The notes under the pieces: model-generated
Databases searched by the model: none
What the model was told of the DNA's origin: nothing
What the model saw: the letters and a program-made list of their open reading frames with translations, nothing else
In this document: in pieces, positions 42,954-53,886 of the stretch
Layout: every line of letters begins with the position of its first letter
Position numbering within the stretch: the stretch's first letter is position 1
Position numbers and translations under genes: made by a program
Assembly: GCF_009389585.1 (NCBI RefSeq)
Contig: NZ_VIYG01000009.1
Span: 109,559-173,558, forward strand
Length of the DNA stretch: 64,000 bases
Origin: Oceanobacillus sp. CFH 90083
GTDB taxonomy: Bacteria > Bacillota > Bacilli > Bacillales > Amphibacillaceae
Direction: 5' to 3'

Positions 42954-43156
42954 CTTTAAGAAAGTATAAAGAATTTAAAGCGTAAAGTACGACGGACGTG
43001 ATACTCCAGTATTGACGCCTGCCACTTAACGTGACTGTATGTAATCAGTGAAAGTGCAATGGGCTTTGAGGGGGCGAGTAATAGCAGTCCCAGTCCCAAT
43101 GAATGCGATCAATGCTGGTTTAACTTGTCAAGTTTTCTTTACTGTTATACTTTATC
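42954..43156 (+). repeat. Dispersed repeat family I, copy 4 (longest)
   Basis: This copy starts CTTTAAGAAAGTATAAAG and is bounded by a 9-bp inverted repeat: AAAGTATAA (42961-42969) and TTATACTTT (43145-43153). It carries the family core GGGGGCGAGTAATAGCAGTC and the CCTGCCACTTAACGTGAC block shared with copy 2. It ends 22 bp before the accD ribosome site, so it probably forms part of the accDA leader or promoter. Confidence 0.75.
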
Positions 43157-43191
43157 AAAAGTGACTAGCAGCAGAAAAAGGAGGGATAAAC

Positions 43192-44046
43192 TTGCCACTT
43201 AAAGATTTTTTCGGCAAGCGTAAGAAGTATGCATCGATTCCAGGTGAGAAGGCAAAAGTAGATGTACCAGAGGGATTAATGCAGAAATGTGATAACTGTA
43301 AACAAATATATTATCGAAAAGAAATAGTAAAGTCTTTATATGTTTGTCCAAACTGCGGATATCATCATCCGATGACAGCCTGGGCAAGAATTGAGAGTTT
43401 ATTCGACGATGGAACATTTAAAGAATGGGATGCAGGGATGACTTCTGCAAATCCGCTGAATTTTCCTGATTATGAGTCGAAGATAAAAAAGGATCGTCAA
43501 AAGACTGATCTCAATGAAGGTGTTGTTACAGGCACAGGTGCGATAGAGGGAAACCAGGTCGCATTTGCAGTTATGGATTCCCATTTTCGTATGGGAAGCA
43601 TGGGATCTGCAATTGGAGAAAAAATAACAAGAGCAATTGAGAATGCTAAAAATGAGTCTATTCCTTTTATTATATTTACAGCTTCTGGCGGAGCTCGGAT
43701 GCAGGAAGGGCTTTTGAGCTTAATGCAGATGGCAAAAACGTCTTTTGCTGTTAAACGATTCAGGGACAGCGGCAATTTAATGATTTCTGTCATGACTCAT
43801 CCAACTACTGGTGGTGTTTCCGCAAGCTTTGCATCCATTGGAGATTATAACTTTGCTGAACCGGGAGCCTTAATCGGCTTTGCAGGCCGCAGAATTATTG
43901 AGCAGACGATTCGTGAAAAACTGCCGAATGATTTTCAAACAGCTGAATTTCAATTAGAGCATGGTCAAGTAGATAAGGTTATTCACCGTCATAATATGAA
44001 AGAAACGCTTGGGAAGATTCTTTCTATGCATGCGGATGGGAGGTAA
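43192..44046 (+). CDS. accD: Acetyl-CoA carboxylase carboxyltransferase subunit beta
   Basis: A 284-residue carboxyltransferase beta subunit. The N-terminal zinc ribbon uses Cys33, Cys36, Cys52 and Cys55; the crotonase-like domain has [19 protein letters not shown] near 166-184 and [10 protein letters not shown]. With AccA it transfers CO2 from biotin to acetyl-CoA to make malonyl-CoA. The TTG start follows AAAGGAGGG. accA starts 6 bp after the stop. Confidence 0.97.
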   Translation: MPLKDFFGKRKKYASIPGEKAKVDVPEGLMQKCDNCKQIYYRKEIVKSLYVCPNCGYHHPMTAWARIESLFDDGTFKEWDAGMTSANPLNFPDYESKIKKDRQKTDLNEGVVTGTGAIEGNQVAFAVMDSHFRMGSMGSAIGEKITRAIENAKNESIPFIIFTASGGARMQEGLLSLMQMAKTSFAVKRFRDSGNLMISVMTHPTTGGVSASFASIGDYNFAEPGALIGFAGRRIIEQTIREKLPNDFQTAEFQLEHGQVDKVIHRHNMKETLGKILSMHADGR

Positions 44047-44052
44047 TCAAGG

Positions 44053-45009
44053 GTGGCACCAATATTAGAATTTGAAAAACCGATTGTTAATTTGAAAGAA
44101 AAAATAATCGAACTAAAATCATTTACAGAGAACAGTGATATTGATTTAAAAGATGAAATCAAGACACTGGAAGAACGTTTAGAGAAGCTGGAAGAAGACA
44201 TTTACGGTAATCTGAAACCATGGAATCGGGTACAAATGGCAAGACATCCGAACCGCCCTACGACCCTGGATTATGTGGAAAGGTTATTTGAAGATTTCAT
44301 TGAATTTCATGGAGATCGTTTATTTGGTGAGGATGAAGCGATTGTTTCCGGAATTGCTTATTATAAAAATCAGCCCGTTACAGTAATTGGTCATCAGCGG
44401 GGCAAAGATACAAAAGAGAATATTAAACGTAATTTTGGAATGCCGCATCCGGAAGGCTATAGAAAAGCATTGCGTCATATGAAGCAGGCTGAAAAATTTA
44501 ATCGTCCGATTATTACCTTTATTGATACAAAAGGAGCATATCCAGGAAAGGCAGCAGAAGAAAGAGGACAAAGTGAAGCCATCGCTAAAAATTTAATGGA
44601 GATGGCCGGATTAACTGTGCCTATTGTATGTATTGTAATTGGTGAAGGCGGCAGTGGCGGCGCATTAGGAATTGGTGTTGGAAATCATGTTCATATGCTG
44701 GAGAATTCTACATACTCTGTCATCTCTCCGGAAGGTGCAGCTGCAATTCTTTGGAAAGATGCAGGTGAAGCACAGCGGGCTGCTGAAACGATGCAGATTA
44801 CAGCTCCAGACCTGAAGAAATTGGATGTGATTGATGAAGTAATACCAGAACCAAAAGGCGGCGCACATCGTGACATTGATGCACAGGCAGAATTCATTGA
44901 TCAAGTGCTTGAAAAATCATTGAATGAGCTAAAAGGATTGTCATCTGAGGATATTGTTGAGGAAAGATGGCAAAAATATAAAAAGATAGGTTCATTTCAA
45001 ACGATATAA
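44053..45009 (+). CDS. accA: Acetyl-CoA carboxylase carboxyltransferase subunit alpha
   Basis: A 318-residue alpha subunit, partner of AccD in fatty-acid synthesis. A helical N-terminal extension (about 1-60) precedes [13 protein letters not shown] and the catalytic region [15 protein letters not shown] near 196-210. GTG 44053 follows GGGAGGTAA, which overlaps the accD stop region. The pair is followed by a terminator, then pfkA and pyk, the B. subtilis order. Confidence 0.97.
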   Translation: MAPILEFEKPIVNLKEKIIELKSFTENSDIDLKDEIKTLEERLEKLEEDIYGNLKPWNRVQMARHPNRPTTLDYVERLFEDFIEFHGDRLFGEDEAIVSGIAYYKNQPVTVIGHQRGKDTKENIKRNFGMPHPEGYRKALRHMKQAEKFNRPIITFIDTKGAYPGKAAEERGQSEAIAKNLMEMAGLTVPIVCIVIGEGGSGGALGIGVGNHVHMLENSTYSVISPEGAAAILWKDAGEAQRAAETMQITAPDLKKLDVIDEVIPEPKGGAHRDIDAQAEFIDQVLEKSLNELKGLSSEDIVEERWQKYKKIGSFQTI

Positions 45010-45016
45010 TCTTTTA

Positions 45017-45050
45017 TAAAGGCTGAGAATGAATATCAGCCTTTATTTTA
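45017..45050 (+). terminator. Terminator of accDA
   Basis: AAAGGCTGA pairs with TCAGCCTTT around a 9-base loop, followed by ATTTTAG. Confidence 0.8.
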
Positions 45051-45171
45051 GTTTGGAATATAATGAAAGAATCATGTAAAATAGATAAAGTAGTGGACGA
45101 AGAATAAGATGCAGCACTTGATTATACTTAAAATGTACATTGCAATATATTAACAATGAGGTGGGAAATAA

Positions 45172-46131
<960 letters not shown>

Positions 46132-46167
46132 TAAGGATTTGGGTTGAATCTAAGGAGGAAATAATAC

Positions 46168-47928
46168 ATGAGAAATACAAAAATTGTTTGTACGATTGGA
46201 CCGGCATCGGAATCAGTCGAAAAGTTAGAGCAGTTAATCGATGCGGGAATGAATGTTGCCAGACTGAATTTCTCCCATGGAGATTTTGATGAGCATGGTG
46301 CAAGGATCAAAAATATTCGCGAAGCTGCTGCTAAGAAAAATAAAACAGTAGCGATACTTCTTGATACAAAAGGTCCTGAAATTCGTACAGGAAGCTTTAA
46401 GGAAGGAAGAGCAGATATTGTTCATGGAAATGAAGTAGTCATTTCCATGGATGAAGTAGAGGGAACTGCAGAGCGATTCTCTATTACTTATGAAGGCTTG
46501 ATCAATGACGTCCATGCAGGCTCTAAAATCCTTTTGGATGACGGTCTGATTGAATTGGAAGTAAAAGAAATCAATCAAGAAGCAAAAGAACTTGTTACAG
46601 TTGCGTTGAACTCTGGGGAAATTAAAAATAAAAAAGGCGTTAATGTTCCAAACGTATCCGTTAATCTTCCTGGAATTACAGAGAAGGATACGAATGATAT
46701 TATTTTTGGAATTGAGCAAGGCGTCGACTTTATTGCTGCATCTTTTGTTCGCCGTCCTTCAGATGTATTAGAAATTAAAGAAGTATTAGAAAAGCATCAG
46801 GCGGATTATATTAAGATTATCCCTAAAATCGAGAACCAGGAAGGTGTAGATAACATTGACAGTATCCTGGAAGTTAGTGATGGTTTAATGGTTGCACGTG
46901 GTGATCTTGGTGTAGAAATTCCTGCTGAGGATGTACCTTTAGTGCAAAAGAAACTTATCAAGCAATGTAATACAGCTGGAAAGCCTGTTATTACAGCAAC
47001 ACAAATGTTAGACTCTATGCAGCGAAACCCTCGTCCGACTCGTGCAGAGGCTTCTGACGTTGCCAATGCTATTTTTGACGGTACCGATGCTATCATGCTT
47101 TCTGGTGAAACAGCTGCCGGCGCTTATCCGGTTGAATCTGTTCAAACAATGAGCAACATTGCATTAAAAGCAGAATCTGCATTGGATCATAAAGCTATTT
47201 TAGAAGAGCGTTCTAAAAATGTGGATATGAAAATTAGAGAAGCGATTACCCAATCGGTTTCACATACTGCCTATAACTTAAATATTGGCACGATTATCAC
47301 TCCAACAGAGAGTGGCTCTACAGCCCGCATGGTTTCAAAATATCGTCCGAAAGCAACGATTCTTGCTGTAACAGTGAATGAAGCAGTAAATCGTCAGCTT
47401 TCTCTTGTATGGGGTGTACATGCTGTTCTTGGCAATCAGACTACATCCACAGATGAAATGTTGGAATCAGCCGTAGCACAGGGGCTTCATTCCGGTGTAT
47501 GTAAGCGTGGCGATACAGTAATGGTTGTTGCAGGTGTACCTGTTGGAGAGAAGGGTACAACAAATCTAATGAAAGTACATGTGATTGGTGATGTGATTGC
47601 TAAAGGTCAAGGAATTGGCAGAAATAGTGCCTATGGACACGTTGTATTCGCTAAAAACAATGAAGATGCATTAGCACGTATGAATGAGGGAGATATCCTG
47701 GTTACGTATGCTACGGAAAAAGAAATGATGCCGGCAATTGAGAAAGCTGCTGCGGTGATTACAGAAGAAGGTGGTTTGACTTCTCATGCGGCAGTAGTAG
47801 GTGTGAGCCTTGGTATTCCGGTTATTGTAGGTGTAGAAAATGTCTTTGACCTGTTGGAAGACGGTCAGGACATAACTGTAGACAGCAGCCGCGGTCAAGT
47901 TTACGCTGGGCATGCAGGTGTACTGTAA
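46168..47928 (+). CDS. pyk: Pyruvate kinase with C-terminal PEP-utilising domain
   Basis: A 586-residue pyruvate kinase. The barrel domain contains [11 protein letters not shown], the catalytic Lys segment and [12 protein letters not shown] (about 242-254), and the ATQMLDSM loop; residues beyond about 475 form the extra C-terminal PEP-utilising-like domain ([20 protein letters not shown]) common in Bacillus. It converts PEP to pyruvate with ATP gain. AAGGAGG precedes the ATG. Co-transcribed with pfkA in B. subtilis; a terminator follows here. Confidence 0.97.
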   Translation: MRNTKIVCTIGPASESVEKLEQLIDAGMNVARLNFSHGDFDEHGARIKNIREAAAKKNKTVAILLDTKGPEIRTGSFKEGRADIVHGNEVVISMDEVEGTAERFSITYEGLINDVHAGSKILLDDGLIELEVKEINQEAKELVTVALNSGEIKNKKGVNVPNVSVNLPGITEKDTNDIIFGIEQGVDFIAASFVRRPSDVLEIKEVLEKHQADYIKIIPKIENQEGVDNIDSILEVSDGLMVARGDLGVEIPAEDVPLVQKKLIKQCNTAGKPVITATQMLDSMQRNPRPTRAEASDVANAIFDGTDAIMLSGETAAGAYPVESVQTMSNIALKAESALDHKAILEERSKNVDMKIREAITQSVSHTAYNLNIGTIITPTESGSTARMVSKYRPKATILAVTVNEAVNRQLSLVWGVHAVLGNQTTSTDEMLESAVAQGLHSGVCKRGDTVMVVAGVPVGEKGTTNLMKVHVIGDVIAKGQGIGRNSAYGHVVFAKNNEDALARMNEGDILVTYATEKEMMPAIEKAAAVITEEGGLTSHAAVVGVSLGIPVIVGVENVFDLLEDGQDITVDSSRGQVYAGHAGVL

Positions 47929-47943
47929 AAGTTAAAAAAGGGT

Positions 47944-47976
47944 ATAGAACCTCCGATGGTATTCGGGGGTTCTACT
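47944..47976 (+). terminator. Terminator of pfkA-pyk
   Basis: AGAACCTCCGA pairs with TCGGGGGTTCT around 6 bases; the following bases are ACTTAT, with few T, so strength is uncertain. Confidence 0.6.
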
Positions 47977-48055
47977 TATAAGTCAGTAAAAATTTTACTA
48001 ATTGGATTACCCGAGAAATAATTGATTTAGCGGCAAGGCTGAAAGGATGTTAACA

Positions 48056-48448
48056 ATGAGAAATAAATACCTTCTTCTGGCGTTTATCTTGGTCCCGGCA
48101 ATAGAAATTGGTGTATTTCTATGGTTAAGCCAGCTTATTGGTGTTTTATGGGTAGCTGGATTAATTATGGGAACAGCTTTATTAGGGATTTTTCTTGCCA
48201 GATATCAGGGATTGGAAGTATTCAGACGCGCGCAACAGCAATTGCAAAAAGGTGTGCCTCCCACCGAAGAGCTTCTTGATGGGTTGGCAACGATACTTGG
48301 CGCATTTTTGCTTATCATTCCGGGATTTGTTTTAGATATAGCTGGTTTATTATTATTAATACCGTGGACAAGAAATCAATTTAAAAAACAGTTAAAGAAA
48401 ATAGCGATGCAGCTGCTGGGGAGAAATACCATCATTTATTACAGATAA
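48056..48448 (+). CDS. fxsA: FxsA-family membrane protein (YtzA)
   Basis: A 130-residue protein with three to four helices and the FxsA pattern KYLLLAFILVPAIEIGVF, then GTALLGIFLARYQGL and LLIIPGFVLDIAGLLLLIP. FxsA in E. coli relieves phage T7 exclusion by F; its Bacillus role is unknown. ATG 48056 follows GAAAGGATG. It lies after pyk and convergent with ytvI, as in B. subtilis. Confidence 0.88.
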   Translation: MRNKYLLLAFILVPAIEIGVFLWLSQLIGVLWVAGLIMGTALLGIFLARYQGLEVFRRAQQQLQKGVPPTEELLDGLATILGAFLLIIPGFVLDIAGLLLLIPWTRNQFKKQLKKIAMQLLGRNTIIYYR

Positions 48449-48528
48449 CTGTCCGTAAAACTCCCTCCACCAAATAGAGAGAGGACATCAATCTATTTAG
48501 GCGGGAGATCAGTGATTCACTAAGGCTA

Positions 48529-48562
48529 AATCAGTGGGATAAGAACGAAACTCCCACTGATT
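48529..48562. terminator. Hairpin between fxsA and ytvI
   Basis: AATCAGTGGGA (48529-48539) pairs with TCCCACTGATT (48552-48562); T5 follows at 48571-48575. It lies between convergent genes; a partly matching GGGAGATCAGTGATTCACT precedes it. Confidence 0.5.
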
Positions 48563-48593
48563 GAAGCTCCTTTTTATCGCCGCTGGTAGTGAA

Positions 48594-49703
48594 CTATCCT
48601 TTAATATAGAGAAATACTTGCTGAAATAGACCAGACTTTTTGATAGCAAGAATAATAACTAACGTAACGGGAGCAAAGATAAATCCAAGGACTCCAAACC
48701 ATTGCACTCCCAAAAACATGCCGATAAGCATCATTAACGGTGAAATACCAATAGACGTTGCTACGATTTTTGGTTCTATTAACTGCCTGATGATAATAAT
48801 AAGCCCGTAAAGTACAGATAAACCAATTGTTAAAGGATAATTAAAGGTCAAAAAGCTAAAAAGAATCCAGGGTATAATAATAATGCCGATGCCCAAATAA
48901 GGAATAAAATCTGCTGTCGCTGCAAACAAAACAATGGTGAATGCATGCTCTACACGGAGAATAGAGAGACCGATCCATAAAATAACGGCAGAAATACAAA
49001 CCAGAATAACCTGGGCTCTAAAATAACCAATCACAGCTCCTTTTAAATGAGAGGCTATTTTTTTATAGAGAGCATACCAATTAGGCGGAATGGCTTCATG
49101 CAATTTGTTTTGAAGGTTATGGAAATCATAACTCATCATAAAAGTAGCCAGTATGATGAATATAACGACAGTAAAAGAATTCGGCAGCATCATTAGAAAA
49201 GCTGCGGTTTGCTGCATCAGCATTTGAAAGAAGTGAGTAAAAGCTGATGTAATCGATTCTGTGAACGAATGTGTATATTCATAAGCTTCAAAACGATAAT
49301 CCACATGTAACGTTGTCAGAAGAGAGAGCAATTGATCATATAAAGGTAATATGCGCCTATCTAATAGCTGCTGAAATTGTTCCATCAGATAGCGGAAGTA
49401 AGCAGGCAGCTTGTCTGATAAATAAATAATCCCTTGATAGACTTCGCTCACTAAAAAGTATAGAGCTATGGTGAACAGACTGAAAAAAAGAGTAAATGTG
49501 CTTATTAAAGCAAGTAATCGCGGCATTTTCAGCTTATTGATAAACCACCTGATAAACGGCTGAAATAGAAAAGCTAGTAAGAACGCTATTAGAATAGGAT
49601 ATATATAAGGAAATAGTATATAGAAAAGAAAGATACTGCCCAATAAAATAATAATAACAATAAGGCTGCGGATAAGTTGTCCAATGATTTTTGGTTGCAT
49701 CAT
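48594..49703 (-). CDS. ytvI: AI-2E family transporter, sporulation membrane protein YtvI
   Basis: A 369-residue protein with about seven membrane helices and the AI-2E/PerM-family fold, including FAATADFIPYLGIGIIIIPW near 260-279. Length and position (between fxsA and citZ) match B. subtilis YtvI, annotated as a sporulation integral membrane protein. Transported substrate unknown. GGAGGAAAT precedes the ATG. Confidence 0.88.
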   Translation of the reverse strand: MMQPKIIGQLIRSLIVIIILLGSIFLFYILFPYIYPILIAFLLAFLFQPFIRWFINKLKMPRLLALISTFTLFFSLFTIALYFLVSEVYQGIIYLSDKLPAYFRYLMEQFQQLLDRRILPLYDQLLSLLTTLHVDYRFEAYEYTHSFTESITSAFTHFFQMLMQQTAAFLMMLPNSFTVVIFIILATFMMSYDFHNLQNKLHEAIPPNWYALYKKIASHLKGAVIGYFRAQVILVCISAVILWIGLSILRVEHAFTIVLFAATADFIPYLGIGIIIIPWILFSFLTFNYPLTIGLSVLYGLIIIIRQLIEPKIVATSIGISPLMMLIGMFLGVQWFGVLGFIFAPVTLVIILAIKKSGLFQQVFLYIKG

Positions 49704-49848
49704 ATTTCCTCCAGAAAAAAGACCTAATTTAATCTATGATTTGAAGTGGCAAAGTAGAAGTGATAAGGGGTCCGAATCATAATGAATCTGCAAGATGCTA
49801 ACTAAATATGGATGAATCTAACAGTTATTTAACAAAATTTAAACGGTT

Positions 49849-50088
49849 TCAATTCACATTCTGCTCAATATCATTTATAATGAAAGATGGGCAGATAAAA
49901 AACATTGCTGTAATCAAGTGAAGGGTACAAATAAAGTTTAAATGGTTTCTGAGTTTGTTTAAAAAGTAGAATAATAAATTCAATGATTCGTAACTTTCAA
50001 AAGATTTTGGTTCCACGTTTAATCGTCCACGAAACGCGAGTTCCATCACCTGAATGATGCTTAGAGCGAATGTAAAAGGTTTGCTCAA
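49849..50088 (-). CDS. Possible small membrane protein, unsupported family
   Basis: A 79-residue frame starting at a TTG, with TAGGAA as a weak ribosome site. It has one likely membrane helix (about 53-72, FICTLHLITAMFFICPSFII) and a basic middle part. Codon use looks like ordinary coding sequence. I do not recognise it. It sits where B. subtilis has ytwI (DUF441) before citZ, but it does not look like DUF441. It may be a real short gene or a chance frame in the 494-bp gap 49704-50197; nothing else is visible there. Confidence 0.3.
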   Translation of the reverse strand: MSKPFTFALSIIQVMELAFRGRLNVEPKSFESYESLNLLFYFLNKLRNHLNFICTLHLITAMFFICPSFIINDIEQNVN

Positions 50089-50197
50089 ATTTATTCCTAC
50101 ATAGCTTTAAACAGCCCGAATTTGATTTGTCACCCTTGTACTATTTATTTAACGTGAATACGTAATAATTTGATTAATTGGAAAGGGAGAGATTCAA

Positions 50198-51316
50198 ATG
50201 TCTACAACAAAAGGATTAGAAAATATTGTCGCAACTCAATCAGCAATTAGTTCGATCATTGATGATCAATTATCCTATGTTGGTTATAAAATTGATGATT
50301 TGGCTGAAAATTCCAGCTTTGAAGAAATCGTCTATTTATTATGGAATCAAAAGCTTCCGACACAATCGGAATTAGATGAGTTGAAGGCTGATTTAGCAAA
50401 GAATATGACGATTTCAGATGACATTATCAATCATTTACGCTCTTATGATTTGAAGCGTGTTCATCCGATGGCAGCTCTTCGGACGGCAGTTTCACTATTA
50501 GGAATTTACGATGAGGAAGCAGATGTAATGGATGAAGCGGCCAATAAAAGAAAAGCTGTTCGTATTCAAGCAAAAATTGCTTCTATCGTAGCTGCTTTTG
50601 CAAGAATTCGTGATGGAAAAGATCCGGTTCAGCCAAAAGAAAACTTAAGCTACTCTGCTAACTTCTTATTTATGCTGAATGGAAAAGAGCCTGATGAAAT
50701 TGAGGTTGAAGCGATAAATAAGGCGCTTGTGCTTCATGCAGATCATGAATTAAATGCATCTACATTTACTGCTCGAGTTTGTGTAGCAACACTTTCAGAT
50801 ATCTACTCCGGACTTGTGGCAGCGATTGGAGCTTTAAAAGGACCACTTCATGGCGGTGCAAATGAAAATGTAATGAAGATGCTTTTGGAAATTGAAGAAG
50901 AAGAAAATGCAATTCCTTATATTAAAGAGAAGCTGGAAAAGAAAGAAAAAATTATGGGAATGGGGCATCGGGTGTATCGTGATGGCGATCCGAGAGCTAA
51001 ATTCCTGAAAGAAATGTCTAAGCAATTGACAAAACGCACAGGGCAGGAAAAATGGTATAATATGTCTGTGAAAATTGAAGATTATATCAAAGAGCATAAG
51101 GGTTTGCCTGCCAATGTTGATTTTTACAGCGCATCTGTTTATCACAGCTTAGGTATCAACGAAGATTTATTTACACCGATATTTGCCGTGAGCAGAACGT
51201 CCGGCTGGATAGCTCATATCTTAGAACAGTATGCGAACAATCGATTAATTCGCCCGCGTGCTGAATATAACGGACCAGATCTGCGAGATTATGTATCTAT
51301 TGCAGATAGAGGCTAA
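50198..51316 (+). CDS. citZ: Citrate synthase
   Basis: A 372-residue citrate synthase. It has ALKGPLHGGANENVM near 220-234 (catalytic His), MGHRVYRDGDPRA near 255-267 and the FYSASVYHSLGI segment with catalytic Asp in NVDFYSA. It condenses acetyl-CoA with oxaloacetate. AAAGGGAGAG precedes the ATG. First gene of a citZ-icd-mdh run, as in B. subtilis; no clear CcpC operator was recognised upstream. Confidence 0.97.
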   Translation: MSTTKGLENIVATQSAISSIIDDQLSYVGYKIDDLAENSSFEEIVYLLWNQKLPTQSELDELKADLAKNMTISDDIINHLRSYDLKRVHPMAALRTAVSLLGIYDEEADVMDEAANKRKAVRIQAKIASIVAAFARIRDGKDPVQPKENLSYSANFLFMLNGKEPDEIEVEAINKALVLHADHELNASTFTARVCVATLSDIYSGLVAAIGALKGPLHGGANENVMKMLLEIEEEENAIPYIKEKLEKKEKIMGMGHRVYRDGDPRAKFLKEMSKQLTKRTGQEKWYNMSVKIEDYIKEHKGLPANVDFYSASVYHSLGINEDLFTPIFAVSRTSGWIAHILEQYANNRLIRPRAEYNGPDLRDYVSIADRG

Positions 51317-51371
51317 TATCGTTAAAATGTAGTAGAATGAAATAGGAATCATTATTAGGAGGGTTTTATCT

Positions 51372-52646
51372 ATGACAAAAGGTGAAAAAATTGTAGTAGA
51401 AAATGGCGAAATGAATGTACCAAATAAGCCAATCATTCCATTCATTGAAGGGGATGGAACAGGTCCTGATATTTGGGCAGCTGCGCGCCGGGTAATCGAA
51501 GCGGCTGTTGAAAAAGCTTATAACGGCGAAAAATCAATTGACTGGTTGGAAGTATATGCTGGTCAGAAGGCTTTTGATAAAACAGGTGAATGGTTACCGC
51601 AGGATACGCTTGATAAAATCGAAGAATATAAGATTGCTATCAAAGGACCATTAACTACACCAATCGGCGGCGGAATCCGTTCACTTAACGTAGCATTACG
51701 CCAAGAGCTTGACTTATTTACCTGCTTGCGTCCGGTACGTTATTTCGAAGGTGTCCCTTCTCCTGTAAAACGCCCGGAAGACGTAGATATGGTTATCTTC
51801 CGTGAAAATACAGAGGATATTTACGCAGGTATCGAGTGGCAAAAAGGCTCTGACGATGTGAAGAAGGTTCTTGATTTCTTAAAAAATGAAATGGGTGTAA
51901 GCAAAGTACGTTTCCCTGAAACTTCTGGCATTGGTATTAAGCCGGTATCTGAAGAAGGAACAAAACGTATTGTCCGTGCAGCAATTAATTATGCTTTAAG
52001 TGAAGGACGCAAGAGTGTTACTTTAGTGCATAAAGGTAACATCATGAAATTTACTGAAGGAGCTTTTAAAAACTGGGGTTACGAAGTTGCTGAACAAGAA
52101 TTCGGTGATAAAGTATTTACTTGGGCTGAATATGACCGCATTGTGGAAGCAGAAGGTAAAGATGCTGCTGACAAAGCGCAGGATGATGCATTGGCAGCTG
52201 GTAAGATCCTGGTGAAAGATTCTATTGCGGATATTTTCTTACAACAAATCCTTACCCGTCCAAAAGAGTTTGATGTTGTAGCAACAATGAATTTAAATGG
52301 TGATTATATTTCTGATGCACTTGCTGCACAGGTTGGCGGTATTGGTATTGCTCCGGGAGCAAATATCAACTATGACACGGGACATGCTATTTTTGAAGCA
52401 ACTCACGGTACTGCTCCAAAATATGCTGGATTAGATAAGGTTAACCCGTCTTCTGTTATCCTTTCTGCTGTATTAATGCTTGAGCATTTAGAGTGGAGAG
52501 AAGCAGCTGATTTAATTACAAAATCTATGGATAAAACAATTGGTTCAAAAGTTGTAACTTATGATTTTGCCCGTCTTATGGATGGTGCAACAGAAGTGAA
52601 ATGCTCTGCATTTGCTGATGAATTAATTAAGAACATGGAAGCATAA
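51372..52646 (+). CDS. icd: Isocitrate dehydrogenase (NADP)
   Basis: A 424-residue NADP-type isocitrate dehydrogenase. It shows [12 protein letters not shown] near 24-35, [17 protein letters not shown] (substrate loop with Ser and Arg residues near 97-113), [13 protein letters not shown] and [17 protein letters not shown]. It makes 2-oxoglutarate. TAGGAGGG precedes the ATG, 55 bp after citZ. Length is that of B. subtilis Icd (about 423). Confidence 0.97.
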   Translation: MTKGEKIVVENGEMNVPNKPIIPFIEGDGTGPDIWAAARRVIEAAVEKAYNGEKSIDWLEVYAGQKAFDKTGEWLPQDTLDKIEEYKIAIKGPLTTPIGGGIRSLNVALRQELDLFTCLRPVRYFEGVPSPVKRPEDVDMVIFRENTEDIYAGIEWQKGSDDVKKVLDFLKNEMGVSKVRFPETSGIGIKPVSEEGTKRIVRAAINYALSEGRKSVTLVHKGNIMKFTEGAFKNWGYEVAEQEFGDKVFTWAEYDRIVEAEGKDAADKAQDDALAAGKILVKDSIADIFLQQILTRPKEFDVVATMNLNGDYISDALAAQVGGIGIAPGANINYDTGHAIFEATHGTAPKYAGLDKVNPSSVILSAVLMLEHLEWREAADLITKSMDKTIGSKVVTYDFARLMDGATEVKCSAFADELIKNMEA

Positions 52647-52694
52647 GCGAAAACATCATAAAGCAGGAATGGTGATTGACGACCAGACTTGTAC

Positions 52695-52746
52695 AAAAGA
52701 AAATGTTTGTGGTAACGAGTTGAATCGGAGCTGCAAGCATTTTCTT
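52695..52746 (+). terminator. Hairpin between icd and mdh (partial terminator)
   Basis: AAAGAAAATGTTTG pairs with CAAGCATTTTCTTT (one G-U pair) around 24 bases. It could lower read-through from icd into mdh. Confidence 0.5.
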
Positions 52747-52788
52747 TAAATAAAAGTTATTTCATTGAGACTTGGGGAGGCAGATGAA

Positions 52789-53727
52789 ATGGTTTCTGGG
52801 CGTAAAAAGATTTCAGTGATTGGCTCCGGTTTTACAGGAGCAACAACGGCATTAATGGTTGCACAAAAGGAATTAGGGGATGTTGTTCTTGTGGATATTC
52901 CGGATATGGAAAATCCGACAAAGGGAAAAGCGCTGGACATGGCAGAAGCAGCGCCTGTTCAAGGCTTTGATGCAAAGGTAACAGGAACATCTGATTATGC
53001 AGATACAAAGGATTCGGATCTGGTTATTATAACCGCCGGGATAGCGCGCAAACCGGGAATGAGCCGGGATGACCTAGTGAATACAAATGCAAAAATAATG
53101 AAGGCGGTTACAGAAGAGGTCATCAAATATTCGGAAAATACAACGATTATCGTTTTAACAAATCCGGTAGATGCAATGACTTATAGTGTTTATAAAGCAT
53201 CCGGACTTCCTAAGGAACGTGTCATCGGACAATCAGGTGTTCTGGATACAGCCCGTTTTAGAGCATTTGTCGCTGAAGAATTAAATATCTCCGTGAAAGA
53301 TATTACAGGATTTGTACTCGGGGGGCATGGCGATGATATGGTACCGCTTATTCGCTATTCCTATGCAGGCGGTATTCCGCTGGAGAAACTGATTTCTGAA
53401 GAGCGGTTAGAGGAAATTGTACAAAGAACGAGAACAGGTGGCGGTGAAATTGTAAATCTCTTAGGAAATGGAAGTGCCTACTATGCACCAGCTGCTTCTT
53501 TAACAGTGATGGCAGAAGCGATTTTAAAGGATCAGCGTCGTATCTTACCATCCATCGCTTATTTAGAAGGGGAATATGGCTATGAAGGTATTTACTTAGG
53601 CGTGCCGACAGTCCTCGGCGGTAAAGGAATTGAAGAAGTTATTGAGCTGGATCTGACAGATGAAGAGAAACAGCAATTAGATAAATCTGCGGAATCTGTG
53701 AGGAAAGTGATAGATATTTTAGAATGA
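52789..53727 (+). CDS. mdh: Malate dehydrogenase
   Basis: A 312-residue LDH-like malate dehydrogenase. The NAD site is [12 protein letters not shown] near 9-20, with the acidic [14 protein letters not shown] gives the mobile loop and [11 protein letters not shown] the catalytic His. ATG 52789 (MVSGRKKI) is chosen over an in-frame start 8 codons upstream because GGGGAGG lies before it and the length equals B. subtilis Mdh. The phoP-phoR genes that follow mdh in B. subtilis are not here. Confidence 0.97.
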   Translation: MVSGRKKISVIGSGFTGATTALMVAQKELGDVVLVDIPDMENPTKGKALDMAEAAPVQGFDAKVTGTSDYADTKDSDLVIITAGIARKPGMSRDDLVNTNAKIMKAVTEEVIKYSENTTIIVLTNPVDAMTYSVYKASGLPKERVIGQSGVLDTARFRAFVAEELNISVKDITGFVLGGHGDDMVPLIRYSYAGGIPLEKLISEERLEEIVQRTRTGGGEIVNLLGNGSAYYAPAASLTVMAEAILKDQRRILPSIAYLEGEYGYEGIYLGVPTVLGGKGIEEVIELDLTDEEKQQLDKSAESVRKVIDILE

Positions 53728-53735
53728 AAATTTCA

Positions 53736-53777
53736 GGAAAAGCGCAATGGGTAAGATTTGCACCATTGCGCTTTTCC
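53736..53777 (+). terminator. Terminator of citZ-icd-mdh
   Basis: A 15-bp perfect stem, GGAAAAGCGCAATGG with CCATTGCGCTTTTCC, closes the operon; the U-rich TTTT lies inside the outer stem. Confidence 0.8.
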
Positions 53778-53886
53778 TCTGGAAAGGTAAAATGTTAACC
53801 GTTCTCCTTTCATTCATTATTATGTAGCGGCTGCCCGTATTGTTGCATAGGCTACTATACATAATGAAGGAGAGGATCTGAATGAA

